Shown here in pieces: positions 37,842 to 47,462 of a stretch of 64,000 nucleotides of DNA; position 1 is the first letter of the stretch; each line of letters starts with the position of its first letter. The stretch comes from Alphaproteobacteria bacterium. GTDB lineage: Bacteria > Pseudomonadota > Alphaproteobacteria > Micropepsales > Micropepsaceae. The notes under the pieces were generated by a model. That model saw nothing but the letters and a program-made list of their open reading frames with translations, was not told the origin of the DNA and did not search any database. The DNA lies in NCBI GenBank assembly GCA_021325375.1, contig JAJPHG010000019.1, positions 62,001 to 126,000 on the forward strand. Direction: 5' to 3'. A program made the position numbers and the translations under genes.

Positions 37842-40078
37842 GCGGCTTCTCCCGTTGTTGCGCCGAACCAGGTCGAGAAGTTGCGTTCGACATAATGTTC
37901 GATATCGACGAGATCGGTCGCGCGTCCCGCAACGATCGCGCTGCCGAGCAGCCCCTCGCGGCTTGCCGTGAGCTCGATGGAAACGTGGTCGCTCGCGATG
38001 TCGACCACCTCGTCCACGACGATGCCCAATGCCCTGCCGGCCTTGTCGAACACGAGGATCGGCTGCTTGCCGCTGTCTTTCCACGGATGATCCGAGTCGA
38101 TCGCGATCAGCGGCATCAGGTGCTCGCGATATTGCACGACGGGGCGGCCGCCCACCCGCTCGATCGTGCGCGCGTCCACCTCCTCGATGCGCGCGACGCT
38201 GTCGAGCGGCACGGCCTTGAGCGAGGCGCCGCCGGCACGGAACAGGAGCAGCGAGGTCCGGGCGCCTTCGCGCTGCGCGCCGGCGCTCTGCGCCGCGGCG
38301 GCCGCGGCCATCGCCGCCTTGCCCTGGCCGGCGGCGGCGGAAATGCCGTTGGGATCCAGGATCATGATCACGCTGCCGTCTCCCAGGATCGTATTGCCGG
38401 CATAGAAGGGATTGCCGCGCAGGATCGGCGCGACCGGCTTGACGACGATCTCTTCGGTGTCGAAGACGCGATCGACGACGATGCCGAAGGTCGAGGCGCC
38501 GACTTGCGTCACCAGGACGAATTCGTCGTTTTTGCCTTGCCTGGGTGCCATCTCGAGCAGCGTGCGCAACGGCACCAGCGGCAGCAGCCGGTCGCGCAGG
38601 CGAAGTACCGGCGCATTCTTGATCGTCTCGATGCGTGCGCCCGAGCGGGCGCCGGCGCGGACGAGCTCGATCACGTTGATCTGCGGGACGGCGAAGCGCT
38701 GGCCCGCCGTCTCGACGATCAGCGCGGAGACGATGGCGAGGGTCAGCGGGATCTTGATCAGGAACGTCGTGCCGTGGCCCGCTTCCGACGTCATCTCGAT
38801 CGTGCCGCCGATGCGCTCGACGTTCGTGCGCACGACGTCCATGCCGACGCCGCGTCCGGAAACGCTGGTGACCTTTTCGGCCGTGGAGAACCCGGCGCGG
38901 AAGACGAATTGCAGGATCTGCTGCTCGCTCATGCCCGCGAGCTCGCCCTCGCTGGCCAGGCCGTTGGCGAGCGCCTTGCGGCGTATGCGCTCGGCGTCGA
39001 GCCCGCGCCCGTCATCGGCGATGCGGATGAAGATGTGCCCGCCCTCGTGATAGGCTTCGAGCGCGATCGTGCCGGTCTCGGGCTTGCCGGCGGCGAGGCG
39101 GTCGGCGGCACTCTCGATCCCGTGATCGGCGGAATTGCGGATCATGTGCGTCAGCGGGTCCTTGATCATCTCCAGGACCTGGCGGTCGAGCTCGGTATCG
39201 GCGCCGCGCTGCACCAGCTCGATCTTCTTGCCGGATTCGACGCAGAGATCGCGCACGATGCGCGGCAGCTTCGCCCAGGCGTTGCCGATCGGCTGCATGC
39301 GCATGCGGGTGACGCCGTCCTGCAGCTCGGAGGTGATGTGACTGAGGCGTTGCAGCGGAATCTTGAACTCGCCGCTCTTCTGCGAGCGCTCGAGCTGCAT
39401 GAGCTGGTTGCGCGTGAGCACCAGCTCGCTGATCAGCGTCATCAGGTTCTCGATGACGTCGACATTGACGCGGATCGACGAGGCGGCGAGCGCGGATTCC
39501 TTCGCCTCCGCGACCGGCGGATCCTTGATGGGCTGCGGACGTGGGGGCTCGGCGGGAAGGGCGATCTCCGGCGCCGCGGCCGGTGAATACAATTCCGGCA
39601 CGCTACCGCTGAGGGCGTGTGCGACCTCGGCCAGCAGTTCGGCCGCGACCGGAAATCCGGCGTCGTCGAATACCGGAGGCGGTTCGGCGGGGTCGGATTT
39701 GCGCGGCTCGGCGATGGCATTGATCTGGCCGATCAGTGCGCCGTCGTGGCCCTCGGGTTCCTTGCCCGCCGCTTCCAGCTCCGCGAGCAGCCGGCGGATG
39801 TGGTCGATGCAGCGCAGGATGATCGTGACCGCGTCCGGCGTCACCGGCAGCTCGCCGTCGCGGAACTTGCCGAGCACGTTCTCGCCCGCATGGGCGATGG
39901 CCTCCAGGCGCGGAAGACCCAGAAATCCGCAAGTTCCCTTGATCGTGTGCATCAGGCGGAAGATGTTGCCCAGGATCGTCGCGTCGCTCGGCTCGCGCTC
40001 GAAGCGCACGAGCTCGACGTCGAGCGTGCCGAGGCTCTCGTTGGTTTCGGTCAGGAATTCGTTCAGCAGATCGTCCAT
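37838..40078 (-). CDS. cheA: Chemotaxis histidine kinase CheA with two C-terminal CheW-like domains
   Basis: Hpt MHTIKGTCGFLG; HATPase MIRNSADHGIE, GRGVGMDVVRTNVERIGG; two CheW-like segments. Confidence 0.94.
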   Translation of the reverse strand: MDDLLNEFLTETNESLGTLDVELVRFEREPSDATILGNIFRLMHTIKGTCGFLGLPRLEAIAHAGENVLGKFRDGELPVTPDAVTIILRCIDHIRRLLAELEAAGKEPEGHDGALIGQINAIAEPRKSDPAEPPPVFDDAGFPVAAELLAEVAHALSGSVPELYSPAAAPEIALPAEPPRPQPIKDPPVAEAKESALAASSIRVNVDVIENLMTLISELVLTRNQLMQLERSQKSGEFKIPLQRLSHITSELQDGVTRMRMQPIGNAWAKLPRIVRDLCVESGKKIELVQRGADTELDRQVLEMIKDPLTHMIRNSADHGIESAADRLAAGKPETGTIALEAYHEGGHIFIRIADDGRGLDAERIRRKALANGLASEGELAGMSEQQILQFVFRAGFSTAEKVTSVSGRGVGMDVVRTNVERIGGTIEMTSEAGHGTTFLIKIPLTLAIVSALIVETAGQRFAVPQINVIELVRAGARSGARIETIKNAPVLRLRDRLLPLVPLRTLLEMAPRQGKNDEFVLVTQVGASTFGIVVDRVFDTEEIVVKPVAPILRGNPFYAGNTILGDGSVIMILDPNGISAAAGQGKAAMAAAAAAQSAGAQREGARTSLLLFRAGGASLKAVPLDSVARIEEVDARTIERVGGRPVVQYREHLMPLIAIDSDHPWKDSGKQPILVFDKAGRALGIVVDEVVDIASDHVSIELTASREGLLGSAIVAGRATDLVDIEHYVERNFSTWFGATTGEAA

Positions 40079-40083
40079 CGCGC

Positions 40084-40554
40084 TCACGCCTTGCCGCGGA
40101 TGTTGAGAAGCCGCTCGACGTCGAGCGTCACGAGCAGTGTGTCGCCGGCGCGGAACACGCCGTCGACGAGTTCGCGCCACGTAGGGTCGAGCGTGGCGGG
40201 GCCGCGCTCGCGGTCGCGCTCGTTCAGGTTGACGACGTCGCCCACGCCGTCGACGAGCAAGGTGTAGAACTCGCCGTCGCTCTCCACCGTCACGCATCTG
40301 CGCGTGCTCGAGGCGTCATCCGGCGCCGCGTCGAGCGCCAGCCGCGTGCGCATGTCGATGACGGTGACGATGCGGCCGCGCAGATTGATGAGGCCGCGAA
40401 CGTCCGGCGGTCCCAGCGGCACCCGTGCGATGGCATCGGGGGTGAGGATGTCCTGGACCCGCATCACCGGCACGCCGAAATAGTGATCGGCGACGGTGAA
40501 GGTGACGTAGGCGGCCTGGTCTTCGTCGGTTCGGGTCTTGCCGGCTTCGGCCAT
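40084..40554 (-). CDS. cheW: Chemotaxis coupling protein CheW
   Basis: YVTFTVADHYFGVPVMRVQDIL...GPPDVRGLINLRGRIVTVIDMRTRL. Confidence 0.93.
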   Translation of the reverse strand: MAEAGKTRTDEDQAAYVTFTVADHYFGVPVMRVQDILTPDAIARVPLGPPDVRGLINLRGRIVTVIDMRTRLALDAAPDDASSTRRCVTVESDGEFYTLLVDGVGDVVNLNERDRERGPATLDPTWRELVDGVFRAGDTLLVTLDVERLLNIRGKA

Positions 40555-40709
40555 GGCATGCGCTCCGCTTTCGATCGCCGCATCGCGGCTTTGGGGAAGG
40601 TGAGGACGGGCAGACCGGAAGGCTCCGCGGGATCGCACCGGGGGATCGACAGCACTGAGCCTGCCGAGCGATCCGATCTGTCACCGTCCTCGTTCGTTGC
40701 CTCGCGGGT

Positions 40710-42398
40710 CTAGGCCGCTTTCACGCCCGCGAGGAATTGCTGCACGATGTCCTTGAGGTGCCCGGACTGGCCGGTGAGCGCCTGCGCCGCGGTCAGGACC
40801 TGTCCGGCGGCGGCGCCGGTGCCGTTGGCGGCTTCGGTCACGCCGCCGATGTTGGACGAGACCTCCTGCGTGCCCTTGGCGGCTTCCTCGACATTGCGCG
40901 CGATCTCCTGGGTCGCGGCGCCCTGTTCCTCGACGGCGGCGGCGATGGCGGTCGCGATCTGGTCGATCTCGCCGATCGTCTTGCCGATCGTGGCGATGGC
41001 GCGGACGGCGTCCTGGGTCGCGCCCTGCACGCCGGTGATCTGCGCGCTGATGTCTTCGGTCGCCTTCGAGGTCTGCGTCGCGAGGTTCTTGACCTCGGCG
41101 GCGACGACCGCGAAGCCCTTGCCCGCCTCGCCGGCGCGCGCCGCCTCGATCGTCGCGTTCAGCGCGAGCAGGTTGGTCTGATCGGCAATGTCGTTGATGA
41201 GGGCGACGATCTCGCCGATCTTCTGCGAGGCGCTGACCAGGCCTTGGACCATGTCGTTGGCCTTGCCGGCTTCGCTCACGGCGTTGGCCGCGATCTGGCT
41301 CGAATGGCTGACCTGGCGGCCGATCTCGGAGATCGAGGACGACAACTCCTCCGTGGCGGACGCGACGGTCTGAACATTGGCGGAACTCTGTTCGGACGCG
41401 GCGGCCACGGCGCTGGCCTGTTTGGTGGTCTCTTCCGCCGTAGCACTCATCGATTGGGCGGAGGACTCCATCTGCGTCGCTTGCGAGGCGACGGCCTGGA
41501 CGACGCCGCCGACGCTGGCTTCGAAGCTGCGCGTCAGCTCGTCCATCTTCTTGGCGCGCGCTTCGGTGCGGCGCTGCGCCTCTTCCTGCTCGGCTTTCAG
41601 ACGGTCGGCTTCGATCATGCTGTCCTTGAAGACCTGCACGGCCGACGCCATCCGGCCGATCTCGTCCTTGCGCCCGACGCCGTTGATCTCCGTCGCCAGG
41701 TCGTGCCTGGCGAGCTTGCCCATCGCGTCGGTCATCTTGCGGATCGGCGTGGACACGCCGGTGACGATCAGCAGGCCGGCGGCGACGCAGAGCAGCGCGG
41801 CCGCGGCCAGCGCGGCCATGATCCAGTCCCAGGCCGACCTGTAGGTCGCCTCTATGGTCGCCGTTTCGGCGCGCGCGCCCTTGACCTGGAATTCGATGAG
41901 CGTGTTGAGCGCGGCCTGGAAGTCATTGAAGCCGGTCTTCATTTCGCCGATGTAAAGCTGCCCGGCCGCCTTGCGGTCTTTTTGCGCGACTTCGAGGTAG
42001 TTGCGGTTCTCGGCGAGATAGGCGTTCCACAAGGGCTGCACGCGATCGAACAACTCGCGTTCCTCACCCGGATTGATGGTCGGCGCGTATTCGGCAAGGG
42101 CGGCATTCACCTGCGGCAGAACGTCCTTTTCGAGGTGCTCGGTCTCCCGGGCGACCAGCGCCGGCGTGGGCGCCAGTCCGATCGAGCCCTGGACCTGGCG
42201 GTAGCGCATGGTCGCGGCGCTGAACGCGCCGAGCGCATGGGTGGCCACGAGCCAATTCTCGGTGACGTCCGTCGCGCCGTCGTTCACGATGGACAGGCGC
42301 TGCAGCGAGAACGCGCCCAGCCCGGAGGTCACGATCAGGATCAGCGCGAAGGCGCCTATGATCTTGGAACGGATTGAGAGGTTGTTGAAACGGTTCAT
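40710..42398 (-). CDS. Methyl-accepting chemotaxis protein
   Basis: Two TMs, HAMP, signalling hairpin [47 protein letters not shown]. Confidence 0.95.
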   Translation of the reverse strand: MNRFNNLSIRSKIIGAFALILIVTSGLGAFSLQRLSIVNDGATDVTENWLVATHALGAFSAATMRYRQVQGSIGLAPTPALVARETEHLEKDVLPQVNAALAEYAPTINPGEERELFDRVQPLWNAYLAENRNYLEVAQKDRKAAGQLYIGEMKTGFNDFQAALNTLIEFQVKGARAETATIEATYRSAWDWIMAALAAAALLCVAAGLLIVTGVSTPIRKMTDAMGKLARHDLATEINGVGRKDEIGRMASAVQVFKDSMIEADRLKAEQEEAQRRTEARAKKMDELTRSFEASVGGVVQAVASQATQMESSAQSMSATAEETTKQASAVAAASEQSSANVQTVASATEELSSSISEIGRQVSHSSQIAANAVSEAGKANDMVQGLVSASQKIGEIVALINDIADQTNLLALNATIEAARAGEAGKGFAVVAAEVKNLATQTSKATEDISAQITGVQGATQDAVRAIATIGKTIGEIDQIATAIAAAVEEQGAATQEIARNVEEAAKGTQEVSSNIGGVTEAANGTGAAAGQVLTAAQALTGQSGHLKDIVQQFLAGVKAA

Positions 42399-42568
42399 GG
42401 CGCACTCCATCTGGCGAGTGCAGACTGGCGTGCGCAGGTGACCGGCGATTGTCGCGTCCGCGTCGAAACATGTCCGAATGTGTCCGTGCGCACCGATGGC
42501 TGTCGCCGGGTAGCCCTTTCGTAACCAATTCGCGTTATCCCCACTGCTTGCATCCGGGGCGGATTTCC

Positions 42569-43291
42569 ATGGCGTTGAGCAAGAATCTCGCGATTGTGGA
42601 GGACGACGCCGACATCCGCGCATTGCTGGAAAGATGCCTGGGCGCCGACGGCTACCGCGTGACGTCCATGCCGGCCGCGGCGGGGCTGGACGAAGTCCTG
42701 GCCGGCGGCGACATCGATCTCGTCATCGTCGACGTCGGGCTTCCCGATGCCGATGGTCTCGCGCTGACGCGCCGCATCCGTCAGGACCACGATCTGGGCA
42801 TCATCATCGTCAGCGGCCGCGGCGATCTGACCGATCGCATCGTGGGCCTGGAAATCGGCGCGGACGACTACATCACCAAGCCGTTCGAGCCGCGCGAGGT
42901 CCTGGCGCGCGTGCGCAGCGTGCTGCGCCGTGCCGAGCGCCGCAAACCCGCCAAGGAAGCAGGCGAACCACGCCGCAGATTCGCGTTTCACGGCTGGACC
43001 ATCGACCTCACCTCGCAAAGCCTGATCGACGCGGACGGCGCCCCGGTAGCGCTCACCAGCGGCGAATACAAGCTGCTCGAGACGTTCGTGACCCACGCCA
43101 ACCGGGTGCTGAGCCGCGACCAGCTGCTGGACTTCGTCTGCACGAACGACGCACCGGCCTTCGACCGCAGCATCGACGTGCGCATCGGCCGCCTGCGCAG
43201 GAAGATAGGCGACAATTCGGCCAAGCCGTCGCTGATCAAGACGGTGCGGAACGGGGGCTATATGTTCGCGGGGGCGGTGACCGCCGCCTGA
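42569..43291 (+). CDS. OmpR/PhoB family response regulator
   Basis: [28 protein letters not shown]-terminal wHTH with [17 protein letters not shown]...[12 protein letters not shown]. Confidence 0.93.
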   Translation: MALSKNLAIVEDDADIRALLERCLGADGYRVTSMPAAAGLDEVLAGGDIDLVIVDVGLPDADGLALTRRIRQDHDLGIIIVSGRGDLTDRIVGLEIGADDYITKPFEPREVLARVRSVLRRAERRKPAKEAGEPRRRFAFHGWTIDLTSQSLIDADGAPVALTSGEYKLLETFVTHANRVLSRDQLLDFVCTNDAPAFDRSIDVRIGRLRRKIGDNSAKPSLIKTVRNGGYMFAGAVTAA

Positions 43292-44028
43292 CGCCCGCGA
43301 CCCGCCAGCCGCTTGCGCACATACATCTCGGCGTCCGCCCGTTCCATGGCGCTGTCCGCGCTTTCACGGCTCGTCAGCTCGAACACGCCGCAGGAAAACG
43401 CCAAGCCGATCGACGTTCCGTTCCACAGCGCCGGCGAAGCACGAAGCTTGCCGGCGACGGAATCGGCCTTGGCATGCGCCAGTTCCAGAGTCGCGTGACA
43501 GAGCAGTATCCCAAACTCGTCGCCGCCGAGCCTGCCCACCACATCGCTCTCGCGCGTGTTGAGCAGAAGCAAATTGGTGAAATGACGAAGCGCCGCATCG
43601 CCGGCGGAATGCCCGAGCGTGTCGTTGACCGATTTGAAGCCGTCCAGATCGAAATAGATCAGGCTCGCCGGGGCGGCGTAGCGCCCGACCGCGGCGATTT
43701 GGCGCGACAGCGCCCGCATGAAGGCCCGCCGGTTGAGGATCGGCAACAGCGGGTCGAGGTCGGCGGCCTTTTCGATTTCTTCCAGCGTCCGGCGCGTCTG
43801 GCGAAGCTGGGTCCGCAGCATGTCGAGCTCGACGGTGAGGGCGGCGATCGCGTCGCGCACGCGCGGCGTATACTCGTCATCCGGAATTCCCCAGATCTGC
43901 GCGAACATGCCGGACGCGGCCAATCGGGAAGATTTCGATGTGAGAAAGCTCGTACTCGTGCCCATGGTTGCCTTGCTGGTTCGTCGCCGCTGGTTCATGA
44001 ACAAGAAAGACCCGACCCGTGTTGACAT
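43258..44028 (-). CDS. GGDEF-domain diguanylate cyclase
   Basis: DPLLPILNRRAFMRAL; LIYFDLDGFKSVNDTLGHSAGD; VGRLGGDEFGILL; start uncertain. Confidence 0.9.
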   Translation of the reverse strand: MSTRVGSFLFMNQRRRTSKATMGTSTSFLTSKSSRLAASGMFAQIWGIPDDEYTPRVRDAIAALTVELDMLRTQLRQTRRTLEEIEKAADLDPLLPILNRRAFMRALSRQIAAVGRYAAPASLIYFDLDGFKSVNDTLGHSAGDAALRHFTNLLLLNTRESDVVGRLGGDEFGILLCHATLELAHAKADSVAGKLRASPALWNGTSIGLAFSCGVFELTSRESADSAMERADAEMYVRKRLAGRGRQAAVTAPANI

Positions 44029-44223
44029 ATCTCAACCGCGCACCGTCCGATCCGGAAGTTGCCGCAATACGGGCGCGGAACGGCGGTCCGCGCTCGGGGC
44101 TGAAGAACATGGTTTACGGGCGGTTCTCCTATCCGTCCGTATACGTCGCTGTATCCCATAGCGACAGCGCAATCGCGGCGGCTTTTCGCTAACCAGCGCG
44201 AGTCGAATCGGGGTTTAGGGCAA

Positions 44224-44916
44224 ATGCTTGCAGTTGTTTCAGGATCGCACTTGGTGGACTCGCGGGAGCCGCGCCGCCCGAAAAACGCGGACTTGTCCAA
44301 GACGAGGGTGCTGGTAGCGGCTTGCGAGGGATCGCATCGCAGGACGCTCGCCGCCTTTTTGGAAAGCCGCGGCCACGACATCGTGATCACCAGCAGCCCG
44401 CTGGAAGCCGTTGCCATCGCCCAACGGGATTGCCTTGCGATGGTGGTCACCGGCCCGACGATGCCTGGAATTTGCGGCTATGAGCTGACCCGCACTCTGC
44501 GTCGGCTGTTGCCTGAACTGCCGGTGATTCTGATGTCGGCGGGCGCGGACTGGCTGGACGATGCCCTGCTCGACAATGCCACGGCCATAGGCGCCCTCGC
44601 GGCCGAAAGCGGCGGCGTATGCCCCGGCGCGAAGGACCCGCAACCTGGCGACGCAGGGCACTTGGCAAAATTGACCCGGCGCGAGCGTCAGGTGCTCGAT
44701 CTGATCCTGTCGGGACACGCCAACAAGGCCATAGCCTGGCGGTTGTCGATTTCGCCGCGCACCGTCGAACACCATCGCGCGAGCGTCATGCGCAAGACCA
44801 GCTCGCGCAGTGTCGCCGACCTTGTTCGCCGTGTCTTGTCGGACTGCGAAGCGGCCCCTGCAACGGCGATGCCCGACGCCTTGCGCGGGGGAGAAAATCC
44901 TCGCGCGGCGAACTGA
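44224..44916 (+). CDS. LuxR-type regulator with degenerate receiver
   Basis: C-terminal LTRRERQVLDLILSGHANKAIAWRLSISPRTVEHHRASVMRK; N-terminal REC-like segment lacks the phospho-Asp (VVTGPTMPGICG). Confidence 0.85.
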   Translation: MLAVVSGSHLVDSREPRRPKNADLSKTRVLVAACEGSHRRTLAAFLESRGHDIVITSSPLEAVAIAQRDCLAMVVTGPTMPGICGYELTRTLRRLLPELPVILMSAGADWLDDALLDNATAIGALAAESGGVCPGAKDPQPGDAGHLAKLTRRERQVLDLILSGHANKAIAWRLSISPRTVEHHRASVMRKTSSRSVADLVRRVLSDCEAAPATAMPDALRGGENPRAAN

Positions 44917-45222
44917 GACGTGCTCCACCGTGATGCGCACGCTTATTTCAGCAACGCATCGAATTGCGGACGCAGCGCGGCCGACAGCTCGTCCAGCCTT
45001 ATGCCCGCGACGCGGCCGATTTCGACGCTCAGCACGCCAGTCTGCCGGCGCCGACGACGCCATTTCTGCCTGAAGATCGGTCGCGGCCTTGCGACATGCC
45101 TGACTCGAGGGCTTCAAAGAGGTCTGATAAGCTGCCAGGGCTGACTAAAGGGGGTGCTTTTCCCGAGTTCTCCGAACATTTGGCGCAGCGGGAATGTCCA
45201 GGAAGGGGCGGGTGAATTCCTG

Positions 45223-47292
45223 ATGGCGATGCCGAAGATATTTCTCTCATACAGGCGTGCTGACAATCAGGCCCTTGCCGGCCGACTCGCGGATAGCTTG
45301 CGTGCTCGGTTCGGCCGGCGCTCCGTTTATCTCGATATCGATACGGTGGCCCCAGGTAGCGATTTCCGACAGGAAATCTCTTTCGCCATAGCGGGCTGCA
45401 ACGTCTTGCTCCTGCTGATAGGTGAGAATTGGTGCGCGACTGAAGCAGGCGGCGGGAGCCGCATGCTCGATGAAAACGATCTGGTTCGCGTCGAGATCGA
45501 GAGTGCTCTGGACAACAACGTGCCGGTCATTCCTTTGCTGGCAGGCAATACGCAATTCCCCGACTCATCAAACTTCCCGCCATCGCTTCAGTTCCTGAAA
45601 TACAAGAACGCTGTTCGGATTGACGATGGCGTCGACTTTCATGTCCATGTCGACCGACTGGTACAGCAAATTCGATCCAATTTTCGTACCCAGGAACGCT
45701 CCGCCGGATCTGGTCCTGCGAAGGGAAATTCTTCCGTGCCCACAGATGCGGCGAGGGCCGCTCTCGACCCGATATCCGTTCAAGGAAATGCGTCAGCGGC
45801 TGGGAGGGTGCATGAAGACAGCAGACTGAAGGAGCGCAGGATTCCCATATCCTTTCTACAGGGGGTGGCGCTCACAGGCTTCCTTGTAGCATTGAACTCG
45901 CTGCTTGCCGCGCTCGGAGCGATGCTTTGGGGTGACTTCTACTATTGGCCTGCTTTCATGGTCTATGCCCTGGCTTGCGGCTATTTCGGAAGTTGGGGAA
46001 TCGTCGTCGCCGTGCTTTCCCCGATTTCTTCCTGGCTGCTGCTGGGTGGTCCGCCGCCTTATACGACCATACCTTCGGACATCGTTCAGTCCGTCATGGT
46101 ACTGGCGGCTTTTCGCCTATGGGACATCGATCCGAGCTTGGCGACAAACAGTGACCGGTTGAAATTCCTCTCGTCTGGCGTCGTGTTGCCAAGTGCCCTC
46201 GGCGGAGCGCTGGCGTGGTTTCTGCAAATCTGGTCGCACACCGGCGGCGCAGACATCTCGATTTGGAAATACACCGCATATTGGACGCTCGAGAACACGA
46301 TACCGGTGATTTTCCCCGGCATCTGGCTTCATGGCGTCGTCTCGACTCTTCGGCGGCCGTTCGAATGGAACAGGGAAAGCTATTCTACAAGCTGGGTCGG
46401 TCGTTCCTTCGAGTACACGGCGCCATGGGTGGTTTCGCTCTTCATCTCTCTGAGCATATCGCTATATCTGATCAACTGGGCCAAGATTCACAATTTCTCG
46501 AGCGTGGGCCCGGCTCTCTCCTTTTTGGTGGTTTCCGGGATCGTGTCGATTCTCGTCGCCGTGGGATTTTCGGTGCGCCATGCGCGCCAAACTTGGCATC
46601 TCGAACAGGCGGTGCGACGCTTCATGGCGAGCCGCCAGGACGCGGACCGGATTCTGGCAGGCCGAAGCAGCCCGCAAGAACGAAAGCTGGTTTCGATTGT
46701 GGTGCTGAAATTGGGCAATTTCGAAGAAGCATTTCGCGGCGCGCGGCCGGCGAAGGTTATTGAATGGTTGAATGATTGGTACGGGCTGATCGCCGAGGCG
46801 GCCGATCGTTTTAGCGGGCAGGTCGATAGCTTCTCACCCGAAAAAACGGTGATAGTGTTCGACGCGCGAGAACAGGAGCTGCACGCGGATTTTTCACTGC
46901 GGTGCGCGATGGGGTGCGTCAGCGAAATCCGCGCTCTGAACGCGCGATTTGCGGAAGGTGGGATGACGAGTTGCGTTTTGGGCGTGGGAATCCATACGGG
47001 CCCGGCGATCGCCGGCGAAATCGGCCCTCACGATCGCCGACGCTATACGATCATCGGAGAAGCCGTGGACATAGCCGAGCGTCTGTCACAAGAGGCGGCG
47101 GCCAGTGCCGAGCTCACCGGTGAAATCCTGCTGTCATCATCCACGATGCGCCAGGCAGGCATCGCTTCGGAGTTTTCCGACCGCGCCGGATTGATCGATC
47201 GCGGTCCGCTTCCGCTGGATGGCTTCGATCCCGTAAACTTGTATGTCGTCGAAAGCTTTGCGCTCCTGGAGCGGCAACTGACGTCAAAATAG
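45223..47292 (+). CDS. TIR domain - multi-TM - class III nucleotide cyclase-like fusion protein
   Basis: N-terminal MPKIFLSYRRADNQALAGRLADSL...NDLVRVEIESALDNNVPVIPLL (TIR_2), several TM helices, C-terminal LGVGIHTGPAIAGEIGPHDRRRYTIIGEAVDIAERL (class III cyclase fold). Confidence 0.85.
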   Translation: MAMPKIFLSYRRADNQALAGRLADSLRARFGRRSVYLDIDTVAPGSDFRQEISFAIAGCNVLLLLIGENWCATEAGGGSRMLDENDLVRVEIESALDNNVPVIPLLAGNTQFPDSSNFPPSLQFLKYKNAVRIDDGVDFHVHVDRLVQQIRSNFRTQERSAGSGPAKGNSSVPTDAARAALDPISVQGNASAAGRVHEDSRLKERRIPISFLQGVALTGFLVALNSLLAALGAMLWGDFYYWPAFMVYALACGYFGSWGIVVAVLSPISSWLLLGGPPPYTTIPSDIVQSVMVLAAFRLWDIDPSLATNSDRLKFLSSGVVLPSALGGALAWFLQIWSHTGGADISIWKYTAYWTLENTIPVIFPGIWLHGVVSTLRRPFEWNRESYSTSWVGRSFEYTAPWVVSLFISLSISLYLINWAKIHNFSSVGPALSFLVVSGIVSILVAVGFSVRHARQTWHLEQAVRRFMASRQDADRILAGRSSPQERKLVSIVVLKLGNFEEAFRGARPAKVIEWLNDWYGLIAEAADRFSGQVDSFSPEKTVIVFDAREQELHADFSLRCAMGCVSEIRALNARFAEGGMTSCVLGVGIHTGPAIAGEIGPHDRRRYTIIGEAVDIAERLSQEAAASAELTGEILLSSSTMRQAGIASEFSDRAGLIDRGPLPLDGFDPVNLYVVESFALLERQLTSK

Positions 47293-47462
47293 CATCGGGA
47301 TCGCCGATTTCGACCCGCCGGGCTGCGGACGCCCCGAGGCCGGCGCGGCTTCGTTCCAGCAGTCTCCGCGTCTGCCGGCCGGGATTTCCGGCCTGTCTTC
47401 CTGAATCCAGCGTCGGATTCCTCTCGAGCGCTTGCGGATTCCACAACCTTGGAAAAAAGGCT

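Noticed and set aside
28860-42398. Whole two-component/chemotaxis region as a novel system
   Set aside because: mcp-cheW-cheA-cheY-cheB-cheR-cheY-cheZ content is conventional; only the specific oddities are reported
44941-45117. Possible minus-strand gene remnant ending LDELSAALRPQFDALLK
   Set aside because: Short protein-like tail but no intact ORF, start or recognisable homolog; too weak to call a pseudogene
45223-47292. Calling the TIR protein a Thoeris, CBASS or Pycsar system
   Set aside because: No ThsA/ThsB pair, CD-NTase or cap genes adjacent; the cyclase domain looks degenerate, so assignment to a known defence system is unsupported
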